DNA from: JAMCZC01 sp964364925
GTDB taxonomy: Bacteria > Patescibacteriota > Microgenomatia > Levybacterales > UBA12049
NCBI GenBank assembly: GCA_964364925.1
Contig: CAYIOB010000016.1
Location: 1-14,649 of the forward strand
Length of the DNA: 14,649 nucleotides
Reading direction: 5' to 3'
Both the position numbers and the translations under genes were made by a program. Positions 6,910-12,564 of the stretch are shown here, one piece after another. How positions within the stretch are numbered: position 1 is the stretch's first letter; the number at the start of each line of letters is the position of its first letter. Under the pieces are notes generated by a model. It was not told the origin of the DNA. It saw nothing but the letters and a program-made list of their open reading frames with translations, and searched no databases.

Positions 6910-7270
6910 TATTAAATTTATTTTAATTATTATACTTAGTGCTATTTTAGTTTTGATTGCATTTACTCTTGCAGGCAAAACTAATACCGCAAGCAAAGAA
7001 TATCTAGTTGTTTTAAACGAAGAAGGATTTTCGCCGGAAAACTTAACAATAAGAAAGGGAGATGTTGTAAAGTTTAGTACAATTGCCAAAAACCCTTTTT
7101 GGCCTACATCTGATCTTCACCCAACCCATGAATTATATCCGGAATTTGATCCCACACAACCCATATCATTTGACAAAAACTGGAGTTTTAAGTTTGAAAA
7201 AGCAGGAATCTGGAAATTCCATAATCATCTCGCACCTAGCCAAAGAGGAACAATAAAAGTTGAGCCTTAA
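6893..7270 (+). CDS. Membrane-anchored cupredoxin-like protein without the copper Cys
   Basis: A signal anchor occupies residues 7-27, followed by a ~95-residue plastocyanin-like domain. Visible landmarks are GFSPENLTIRKGDVVKF (typical strand C-D opening), WPTSDLHPTHELYPEFDP and the C-terminal GIWKFHNHLAPSQRGTIKV. The loop before the last strand normally carries the Cys-His-Met copper ligands; here it is FHNHLAPSQRG, with no Cys, and no Met exists beyond the initiator. Four His (H76, H79, H110, H112) are placed where a non-blue copper or other metal site could form. The gene overlaps protein C by 17 nt. Likely partner of the three Cys/His proteins, perhaps in metal binding or electron transfer (inferred). 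The family assignment is by fold pattern only. Confidence 0.82.
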   Translation: MGKILNIKFILIIILSAILVLIAFTLAGKTNTASKEYLVVLNEEGFSPENLTIRKGDVVKFSTIAKNPFWPTSDLHPTHELYPEFDPTQPISFDKNWSFKFEKAGIWKFHNHLAPSQRGTIKVEP

Positions 7271-7313
7271 AGTTATGATTCATTCTTTTTTTAAAAAAAA
7301 GTCAAGCTAGGGT

Positions 7314-7940
7314 TTATTTTAAATCCGGATAGTAAATTACTCTTGTAGCGTTTATGTTTGTATCGCTTAATTTTGTGTAATATATCTGTAAGAACTTTCC
7401 TGTTGTAACGGTTTGTAGGAATTTATCCAGTTTATAAAGCCCTGCGGTCCTAAAAGACCCTCCTCCTTTTTCTTTCGAGCCTTTAACTATGGTAATTGTT
7501 TCAAAACTTGTGGCTTGATTTACAAAAAATTTAATCAGCCCTTTGATGGTAACAACACTGACTGTATTGTTTTCGTATCCCGCGTACACGCCTTCCACCG
7601 ACCAGCTTTTAGAATCGTTGGGAAAAGGGAAAGCGTCGGCAAATCCTTTTTGCTTGACGTATGCTTGGTATTCTTCTATCTGCTCCTTTGTCGCAAGGCC
7701 AGATACAACTTTTGCTGGCGTTGGTGTTGGTGTTTGGTAATTCCTGCTTGTTGTTGAAGTTTCAAAAGGCAGGTGGGGGAGAAAACCGAACATTCTTGGA
7801 TAAAGGCTTGATAGAGAAAGAACATTAAAGTAATTTAGGATGAAAAATAATATAAACAGAACAAGAATTCCGCCCGCAATTCCTATCCCGAATGTTGCCT
7901 GGTTTTTAAGGCTGTTATTCTTTTTTTGCTCTTCGGCCAT
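7314..7940 (-). CDS. Membrane-anchored hypothetical protein, 208 aa, LNYFN-LSLS anchor motif
   Basis: Unrecognised. A short charged N-terminus (MAEEQKKNNSLKN) leads into one transmembrane helix (about residues 17-35), followed by LNYFNVLSLSSLYP and FGFLP, almost the same as in the 263-aa protein at 1655-2446. A Thr/Pro linker (TPTPTP) then joins a ~130-residue Cys-free ectodomain (residues ~80-208) with beta-rich segments such as WSVEGVYAGYENNTVSVVTIKG. The two ectodomains show no similarity I can see by eye. Monocistronic, convergent with the cupredoxin-like gene (43-nt gap), with its own promoter. The ATG at 7940 is fixed by that promoter, 7 nt upstream. Confidence 0.72.
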   Translation of the reverse strand: MAEEQKKNNSLKNQATFGIGIAGGILVLFILFFILNYFNVLSLSSLYPRMFGFLPHLPFETSTTSRNYQTPTPTPAKVVSGLATKEQIEEYQAYVKQKGFADAFPFPNDSKSWSVEGVYAGYENNTVSVVTIKGLIKFFVNQATSFETITIVKGSKEKGGGSFRTAGLYKLDKFLQTVTTGKFLQIYYTKLSDTNINATRVIYYPDLK

Positions 7941-7947
7941 TAATCTA

Positions 7948-7977
7948 ATATTAGAGTGATACTAAAACACTTGTCAA
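7948..7977 (-). promoter_or_regulatory. Promoter of the 208-aa gene
   Basis: Minus strand: exact TTGACA (7977-7972), 18-bp spacer, TAATAT (7953-7948, 4/6), then 7 nt to the ATG. A second exact TTGACA lies 14 bp further upstream (7991-7986). The 7-nt gap equals that of the 263-aa operon, whose first protein has the same anchor motif. Confidence 0.65.
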
Positions 7978-8011
7978 GTTATGTTTGTCAAGCCCTATTT
8001 TTTAGGCCTCC

Positions 8012-8042
8012 TAGCTTCGCCGAGTCTGACTCGGCGAAGCTA
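8012..8042. repeat. Perfect 15-bp inverted repeat with 1-nt centre
   Basis: TAGCTTCGCCGAGTC at 8012-8026 and its exact reverse complement at 8028-8042 flank a single T. The arms are GC-rich in an AT-rich spacer. A smaller hairpin (AAGCG/CGCTT) follows downstream. It lies between the divergent promoters of the 208-aa gene and rpsB, downstream of no gene, so a termination role is unlikely; it looks like a dispersed repeat or a protein-binding site. Confidence 0.75.
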
Positions 8043-8120
8043 AAGCGGATGCGCTTCTTTATAGTATCCTTTTTCAAAACGCCTCTCTTAAGATTAGGAG
8101 CTGAACCCCTAAACGTATTG

Positions 8121-8149
8121 TTGCATTGTTGAAAAACTTTTTATATAAT
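8121..8149 (+). promoter_or_regulatory. Probable rpsB promoter
   Basis: An exact TATAAT at 8144-8149 is preceded, after a 17-bp spacer, by a weak -35 (TTGCAT, 8121-8126, 3/6). Transcription starting near 8156 would give a leader of about 113 nt, unlike the leaderless pattern of other genes here. Confidence 0.5.
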
Positions 8150-8183
8150 AGTCGGATCACTCACATTCGGACATTTGTCCTTG

Positions 8184-8269
8184 TACGAAGTTTATAAAGT
8201 CATAAAGTTCGTAAAGTTTATAAAGTTCGAGTGGCGGGCTGTTTCGCTGGAAACGGCAAAGGACAAAAT
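8184..8269 (+). promoter_or_regulatory. Structured rpsB mRNA leader with repeats, two hairpins and weak SD
   Basis: Five near-identical 8-9-nt units (AAGTTTATA, AAGTCATA, AAGTTCGTA, AAGTTTATA, AAGTTCGAG) fill 8188-8231. They allow a hairpin pairing TACGAAGTTTAT (8184-8195) with ATAAAGTTCGTA (8202-8213) at 11 of 12 positions, and competing pairings with the later units. A second hairpin, GCTGTTTC-GCTG-GAAACGGC (8238-8257), ends 12 nt before the start codon. AAAGGA (8258-8263) is the only recognisable SD in the window. Autoregulation by S2, as known for rpsB in other bacteria, is an inference. Confidence 0.45.
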
Positions 8270-9157
8270 ATGAAGCAAATTACACTTGAAGAACTTCTAG
8301 AGGCCGGATGCCATTTTGGCCATCAGGTAACACGCAGTAATCCAAAGGCCAGAGATTTTGTATTCGAAGCTCGCGACAACATCCACATTATTGATTTAGC
8401 CAAAACAAAACAGGGTTTAGAAGAAGCCGGCATTTTTGTTAAGGAATTGGCGCAAAGAGGCGGAACTCTTCTGATAGTTGCTACAAAAAGGCAAGCACAG
8501 GGAATTATACAGGAAGAAATAAAAAGAGTAAAAGATTTATTCAATATCGAAGGTAAGGTTCAAAATGACGGCCTATTTTATGTTACAAATAGATGGATTG
8601 GCGGCGTTTTAACAAACCTTTCCGAAGTTTCCAAGAATTATAAAAAACTAAGTGATTTAAAGGAAAGAATAGCAAGTGCCGAAGAAAGAGCAAGATACAC
8701 AAAAAGAGAAGTCGGTCTCTGGGAAAAGGAAAAACAAAGATTAGAAGCTTTATACGGCGGAGTTGCGGAGTTAAAAGAAAAACCCGATTGCCTGTTTATT
8801 ATTGATTCGCATTTGGAAGATATGGCAGTTAGAGAAGCTCGGAATATGAAAGTTGTAACTGTTGCAATTGTTGATACAAATGCGGATCCACATGTAATCG
8901 ATTATCCAATTCCGGCAAATGACGATGCGGTAGGTAGTATAAAGCTTATCGCGGCCTACATAATGGATGCCTGGATTGAGGGAAGAAAAGCTTTTGAAGC
9001 ACAAGCTAAGAAGAGCGCGGCTTCTGCAAAGCAGAATTCAGAAGTAGACGAAAAAACTCCACTCCGCCAAGGCTCCGCGGAGCAAGCAAAGAAAAACGTT
9101 TCAAAACCAAAAACAAAAAGTTCAAAAACCAATAAGCAAGAAACAAAGAAGGAATAA
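8270..9157 (+). CDS. rpsB: 30S ribosomal protein S2
   Basis: The protein (295 aa) aligns with S2 along its core: MKQITLEELLEAGCHFGHQVTR at the start, NIHIIDLAKTKQGLEEA, FYVTNRWIGGVLTN, and DCLFIIDSHLEDMAVREA with PVHxxDYPIPANDD-type residues (HVIDYPIPANDDAVGSIKLI) toward the end of the core. S2 binds the head-body junction of the 30S subunit. After residue ~245 comes a ~50-residue Ala/Lys/Ser-rich tail, with the in-frame palindrome GCTCCGCGGAGC at 9072-9083 encoding part of LRQGSAEQ. The start is ATG 8270 (SD AAAGGA just upstream, family-typical N-terminus), not the in-frame GTG at 8231, which lies in the leader hairpin region. First gene of the rpsB-tsf-frr cluster. Confidence 0.97.
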   Translation: MKQITLEELLEAGCHFGHQVTRSNPKARDFVFEARDNIHIIDLAKTKQGLEEAGIFVKELAQRGGTLLIVATKRQAQGIIQEEIKRVKDLFNIEGKVQNDGLFYVTNRWIGGVLTNLSEVSKNYKKLSDLKERIASAEERARYTKREVGLWEKEKQRLEALYGGVAELKEKPDCLFIIDSHLEDMAVREARNMKVVTVAIVDTNADPHVIDYPIPANDDAVGSIKLIAAYIMDAWIEGRKAFEAQAKKSAASAKQNSEVDEKTPLRQGSAEQAKKNVSKPKTKSSKTNKQETKKE

Positions 9158-9162
9158 ATTTA

Positions 9163-9274
9163 AGAATTTTTGAAGTTGGAAATGGGAAGTTGGATTAAGA
9201 ATTCTTGAAATCTTGAACTCAAGAAATCGAAGATTCAAGAGCAAAAATCTCTAACTTCTAACATCGAAAATTCT
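9163..9274. repeat. Spacer-long imperfect inverted repeat, rpsB-tsf
   Basis: The ends AGAATTTTTGAAGTT (9163-9177) and AACATCGAAAATTCT (9260-9274) pair at 13 of 15 positions. Inner words also pair: GAAGTTGGA with TCTAACTTC and TCTTGAAATC with GATTCAAGA, and TCTTGA-AC-TCAAGA sits at the middle. Almost the whole spacer therefore folds on itself. No U-run follows; it is not a canonical terminator. Confidence 0.65.
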
Positions 9275-9291
9275 AAGTATTAAATTAAAAT

Positions 9292-9741
9292 ATGGCAGAT
9301 ATTAAATTACTCAAACAATTAAGAGAAAAAACAGGTGCCTCAATAGCAGATTGCCGGAAGGCTTTGGAGGAAACAAAAGACGACTACAAAAAGGCTTTAG
9401 ACTGGCTTAAAAAAAGAGGCATTGAAAAAGCAGAGAAAAAAGCCAACAGAACTACAGCGCAGGGACTTATTGAAAGTTATATTCATCAAAACGGAAAAGT
9501 AGGAGTTTTAGTCGAAATTTTGTGTGAAACAGATTTTGTTGCAAGAACAGATGATTTTAAGCATTTGGCTCACGAAGTAGCAATGCAAGTTGCCGCAATG
9601 AATCCAAAAGATGTTGACACGCTTTTAAAACAGGAATATATTAGAGACGGATCGTTTACAATTCAGGATTTAATCAAGCAGGCAATTGCAAAGTTAGGCG
9701 AGAATATAACGATAAAACAGTTTACTAGGCTTGGAATTTAA
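9292..9741 (+). CDS. tsf: Elongation factor Ts, short form
   Basis: EF-Ts recycles EF-Tu by releasing GDP. The N-terminal UBA-like domain is clear (residues 1-40, IKLLKQLREKTGASIADCRKALEE), and the signature TDFVAR that inserts into EF-Tu is at about residues 80-85 (ETDFVARTDDF), followed by HLAHEVAMQVAAMNP. At 149 aa it is about half the length of E. coli EF-Ts and shorter than the compact Thermus type, so it has one core subdomain and no coiled-coil module. Such reduction is common in small-genome lineages. No SD is present; the ATG follows an AT-rich stretch with at best a weak -10 (TATTAA at 9278-9283), 8 nt upstream. Confidence 0.96.
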   Translation: MADIKLLKQLREKTGASIADCRKALEETKDDYKKALDWLKKRGIEKAEKKANRTTAQGLIESYIHQNGKVGVLVEILCETDFVARTDDFKHLAHEVAMQVAAMNPKDVDTLLKQEYIRDGSFTIQDLIKQAIAKLGENITIKQFTRLGI

Positions 9742-9745
9742 TTAC

Positions 9746-9871
9746 AGAATTCTTGAAGTTAGAAGTGGGATTTTCTTGATCTTGAATTTTTGAAATCAAG
9801 AAATCTTGAATTCTAGATATCAAGGGCGTCAAGATCAAAAACGTCAAGAATATCTAACATCAAGAAAATCT
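9746..9871. repeat. Spacer-long imperfect inverted repeat, tsf-frr
   Basis: The left end AGAATTCTTGAAGTTAGA (9746-9763) pairs with TCTAACATCAAGAAAATCT (9853-9871) with one gap and few mismatches. Inner CTTGATCTTGA and TCAAGATCAA words pair as well. It shares its end sequence with the rpsB-tsf spacer element and with the arms around the four-helix-bundle gene. Confidence 0.65.
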
Positions 9872-9883
9872 TTTTAAAATTAT

Positions 9884-10441
9884 ATGGACTTAACTTCAAC
9901 TGCCAGGCAAAATATGCAGAAAGTAATAGAGGTTTTAAAAACCGATCTTTCTACTGTTAGAACTGGAAGAGCCACGCCTTCGCTTGTTGAAAACATAACC
10001 ATTAATGCTTACGCGGGAACCGCAAAAATGAGAGTTGTTGAGTTGGCCCACGTTAGCGTTTCCGATTCTCAAACGCTACTTGTTGCTCCTTTTGACAGCA
10101 CAATTATAGGTGAAATTCAAAAAGGCATACAGGAGGCCAATATTGGTTTTACGCCTTCAATTGACGGAAACGTTATCAGAATTTCCATACCGCTTTTGTC
10201 CGAAGAAAGAAGGCAGGAATTGGTTCATTTGGTAAATCAAAAATTAGAAGGCGGAAAAATTCAAATAAGACAAGTAAGACACGAAGCTATGGAGCAAATA
10301 AAAAAACAGCTGGGAGACAAGGAAATTTCCGAAGATGACTGCGCTCGTTCGGAAAAAGAAGTGCAAAAATTAACAGACGATATAATTTTAGAAATAGACC
10401 ACTTAGGTAAGAAAAAAGAAGAAGAGTTAATGCAGGTATAA
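9884..10441 (+). CDS. frr: Ribosome recycling factor
   Basis: The protein (185 aa, the usual RRF length) acts with EF-G to split post-termination ribosomes. It has the two-domain pattern: helix one MQKVIEVLKTDLSTVRTGRA (residues 11-30), the small beta domain (about residues 31-104, including TINAYAG and SIDGNVIRISIPLLSEERR), then the long helices ending KKEEELMQV. The Arg in VRTGRA and the LSEERR and VRHEAMEQIKK signatures are intact. It follows tsf directly; pyrH, which usually lies between tsf and frr, is absent from this position. No SD is visible before the ATG. Confidence 0.97.
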   Translation: MDLTSTARQNMQKVIEVLKTDLSTVRTGRATPSLVENITINAYAGTAKMRVVELAHVSVSDSQTLLVAPFDSTIIGEIQKGIQEANIGFTPSIDGNVIRISIPLLSEERRQELVHLVNQKLEGGKIQIRQVRHEAMEQIKKQLGDKEISEDDCARSEKEVQKLTDDIILEIDHLGKKKEEELMQV

Positions 10442-10445
10442 CCTG

Positions 10446-10554
10446 CAATTTCTAATTTCTAATTCTTAATTTCTAATCAAATCCAAAGCTCAAATTTTTA
10501 AAATTAAAACATTAATAGTTTCATTAAAAATTTAAAATTTTAAATTAGAAATTG
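10446..10554. repeat. Imperfect inverted repeat, frr-rseP spacer
   Basis: Perfect 13-bp arms CAATTTCTAATTT (10446-10458) and AAATTAGAAATTG (10542-10554) bracket an AT-only interior with further self-complementary runs (AAATTTTTAAAATT, AAAAATTTAAAATTTTAAA). It is richer in A/T than the other spacer elements. Confidence 0.6.
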
Positions 10555-10564
10555 GAATTCATAC

Positions 10565-10593
10565 TTCATAAATCTTAAATCTTCTGGTATACT
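10565..10593 (+). promoter_or_regulatory. Promoter of rseP
   Basis: TTCATA (10565-10570, 4/6), 17-bp spacer, and TATACT (10588-10593, 5/6) preceded by TG at 10585-10586 (extended -10). The ATG follows after 9 nt, so the leader would be only a few nt at most. Confidence 0.6.
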
Positions 10594-10602
10594 CTTTAAG
10601 TT

Positions 10603-11718
10603 ATGATTTTGACGGTTATTATTTTTCTAGTTATCCTTTCTATATTAGTGCTCGTTCATGAAGCCGGGCATTTTATCGTCGCAAAACTTCTTAAAATTAA
10701 GGTTGAAGAGTTTGGATTTGGGCTTCCGCCCAGAGCATTCGGAATTACACGGGGGGAGACAATGTATTCCATAAACTGGCTTCCAATCGGCGGATTTGTA
10801 AAACTTTACGGGGAAGACGAAGCAGGAGCAGGCAAGCCAAGCTTCAAAGTTAAAAGTTCAAAGTTAAAAGTTAAAGATGAGGGAAGGGCGTTTTACGCCA
10901 GACCTATCTGGCAAAGAGCTTTGGTTGTTGTGTCCGGAGTTTTTATGAATTTTGCTCTGGCGGTTGTCATAATTACAATTTTGTTTTCGGTGGTTGGGGT
11001 CGCAGTTGGCGGGGATAAGGTTGTCGTTACAGATGTTATAAATGGCGCTCCGGCAAAACAAGCAGGTTTAAGGGTTGGCGACACAATCGAATACATTGGA
11101 GACGTAAAAATTACAAATCCTAACCAATTGGTTGATATTACAAAACAGCATTTAGGCGAAAAGCTCACGCTTAGAATCAAGAATCAAGAATCTGGAATCA
11201 AGAATCTGGAAATTACGCCAAGAAAAGAATATCCTGCCGACCAGGGGCCTATGGGAGTTGCAATATCGCAAAACATAATAAACGTAAAATACCCCTGGTA
11301 TAAAGCACCTTTTGTCGGAGTTTGGGAGGCTCTAAGGCAATCCTATGCTATCGGTTCGGGATTAGTTAGTGTGGTTTATAATTTATTCAGCAAAGGAGCA
11401 GTCCCCGAAGGAGTTGCCGGTCCTGTTGGAATTGCCCAATTGACGGGCTTGTTTTGTTCAAACATCAGTACATGTTTATCTTTTACCGGATTACTTTCTT
11501 TAAATCTGGCGATTTTAAATATCCTGCCTATTCCGGCTCTGGACGGCGGAAGATTTTTATTTATCTTAATAGAAGCGGTAACCAGAAGAAAAGTTAATCA
11601 AAAAGTGGAATCTTATGCTCATGCAATTGGTATGGTTTTGCTTTTAACTTTAATTGCTCTTATAACAATCCACGATTTAATAAGGGTTTTTACAGGCCAA
11701 CCCATACTTCCAAAGTAA
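10603..11718 (+). CDS. rseP: RseP-type site-2 intramembrane zinc metalloprotease
   Basis: The protein (371 aa) cleaves transmembrane substrates within the membrane. Helix one carries the zinc-binding HEAGH (H19, E20, H23), and the third ligand lies in PIPALDGG near residue 314. Between them are a hydrophobic helix near residues 108-135, one PDZ domain (about 138-210, with GAPAKQAGLRVGDTIEYIGD), and GPVGIAQL. A last transmembrane helix lies near the C-terminus. Two short insertions coded by 7-bp repeats interrupt it: SFKVKSSKLKVK after the first conserved block, and IKNQESGIKN in the PDZ domain. It follows frr with its own promoter. Substrates are unknown; no anti-sigma gene is nearby. Confidence 0.96.
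   Translation: MILTVIIFLVILSILVLVHEAGHFIVAKLLKIKVEEFGFGLPPRAFGITRGETMYSINWLPIGGFVKLYGEDEAGAGKPSFKVKSSKLKVKDEGRAFYARPIWQRALVVVSGVFMNFALAVVIITILFSVVGVAVGGDKVVVTDVINGAPAKQAGLRVGDTIEYIGDVKITNPNQLVDITKQHLGEKLTLRIKNQESGIKNLEITPRKEYPADQGPMGVAISQNIINVKYPWYKAPFVGVWEALRQSYAIGSGLVSVVYNLFSKGAVPEGVAGPVGIAQLTGLFCSNISTCLSFTGLLSLNLAILNILPIPALDGGRFLFILIEAVTRRKVNQKVESYAHAIGMVLLLTLIALITIHDLIRVFTGQPILPK
10843..10876 (+). repeat. In-frame 7-bp-period repeat in rseP (first)
   Basis: TTCAAAG TTAAAAG TTCAAAG TTAAAAG TTAAAG: the 14-bp unit is exactly duplicated (10843-10856 and 10857-10870). It encodes a Lys/Ser/Val stretch (FKVKSSKLKVK) in a loop between conserved blocks. Confidence 0.85.
11175..11209 (+). repeat. 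In-frame 7-bp-period repeat in rseP PDZ domain (second)
   Basis: Five heptamers, AATCAAG AATCAAG AATCTGG AATCAAG AATCTGG. The 14-bp unit is exactly duplicated at 11182-11195 and 11196-11209. It codes IKNQESGIKNL, in the hairpin just before the conserved LEITPR strand. Confidence 0.85.
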
Positions 11719-11734
11719 GAGTTGCTTGAAGATA

Positions 11735-11836
11735 GACACTGGAAACTGGAGTTTAGATTTTGAAGTTTGAAGATAGAGGTTTGATCTCTAATTTCTAACT
11801 TCCAATTTCAAGGTCTAACTTCCAGCATCCATTGTC
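11735..11836. repeat. Spacer-long imperfect inverted repeat, rseP-pgl
   Basis: The left arm 11735-11756 (GACACTGGAAACTGGAG...) pairs with 11815-11836 (...CCAGCATCCATTGTC) at 17 of 22 positions. Its first 17 nt (11735-11751) are exactly complementary to 3115-3131, more than 8 kb away, just beyond the GC-rich hairpins near the four-helix-bundle gene. Confidence 0.65.
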
Positions 11837-11847
11837 CATTATCAAAT

Positions 11848-12564
11848 ATGTATAAGGGTGGAATAAGAATTGTTAAAGTTAAAAACCCGCAAGAAGGTTT
11901 TGAAGTCTGCAAGAATCTTCTCTACGAAAATGTTTCCAAAACTTCGGTTCTTTTTTTATCCGGCGGTTCAACGCCGAAATCACTTTACGAAATCTTGGCA
12001 AAAGAACAAAGACTAAGCATTGGTGCCGTTGCAATGGTCGACGAGCGGTATGGGGGAAAATTGCATAACGATAGCAATGAAAAAATGATAAGAGCTACGG
12101 GTTTGATTTCTTATATTGAAAATCACGTACGATTTTATCCAATTCTTGAAAATAAAAGTAGTGAAGAGACTGCAAGAGATTATGATGATACAGTTAGATA
12201 TTTGTTCGGTTATTTCCGAAAAAGCATTGGGATTTTGGGGATTGGAGCAGACGGACACACGGCCGGGCTGCCGGCCGGAAACAAAAATCAACAATCAATA
12301 ATCAATAATCAAGAACTTGTGACTAGTTTTGATGATTTTCCCGGGGAGTTTAAAAAAAGAATTACCTTAACTTTCCTAGGGCTTTCAAAACTCGATTTAA
12401 TAATTGTTTTGGCTTTTGGAAAAGAAAAGAAAAAAGCTCTTAAGTTAATGTTTACCCATTCGGCAGGCTCAGGGCAAGAAGAGATAGGGGAAATTCCCGC
12501 AAGATTTTTACTGGAAAAGGGGATTGCAGAAAAAACAATTCTAATTACCGACCAACTGATTTAA
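11848..12564 (+). CDS. pgl: 6-phosphogluconolactonase
   Basis: The protein (238 aa) belongs to the NagB/RpiA-like sugar-phosphate isomerase/lactonase superfamily. It hydrolyses 6-phosphogluconolactone to 6-phosphogluconate. Motifs: phosphate-binding FLSGGSTPKSLYEIL (S38-GGSTP), MVDERYG (V64-G69) and GIGADGHTAGLPAG, with the catalytic His at H137. A glucosamine-6-phosphate deaminase is the alternative, but the neighbouring zwf and the DERYG/GADGHTAGL pattern favour Pgl. A short repeat-coded insertion (NQQSIINNQE) follows GLPAG. The ATG has no SD. The last 24 nt overlap the 3' end of the convergent 194-aa gene. Cytoplasmic; works directly after Zwf. Confidence 0.9.
   Translation: MYKGGIRIVKVKNPQEGFEVCKNLLYENVSKTSVLFLSGGSTPKSLYEILAKEQRLSIGAVAMVDERYGGKLHNDSNEKMIRATGLISYIENHVRFYPILENKSSEETARDYDDTVRYLFGYFRKSIGILGIGADGHTAGLPAGNKNQQSIINNQELVTSFDDFPGEFKKRITLTFLGLSKLDLIIVLAFGKEKKKALKLMFTHSAGSGQEEIGEIPARFLLEKGIAEKTILITDQLI
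12286..12313 (+). repeat. In-frame 7-bp-period repeat in pgl
   Basis: Four heptamers, AATCAAC AATCAAT AATCAAT AATCAAG, coding NQQSIINNQE immediately after the active-site segment GHTAGLPAG. Same period as the two repeats in rseP, and similar to the second one in sequence (AATCAAG). Confidence 0.8.

Noticed and set aside
7285..7301. CTTTTTTTAAAAAAAAG as a bidirectional terminator between convergent genes
   Set aside because: The stem would be purely A-T with no loop and no GC-rich part. It could help termination on either strand, but it does not meet the usual criteria.
8231..8269. GTG-initiated extension of S2
   Set aside because: It runs through the leader hairpin at 8238-8257, has no SD, and S2 proteins normally begin at MKQITLEELLEAG-like sequence, which starts at 8270.
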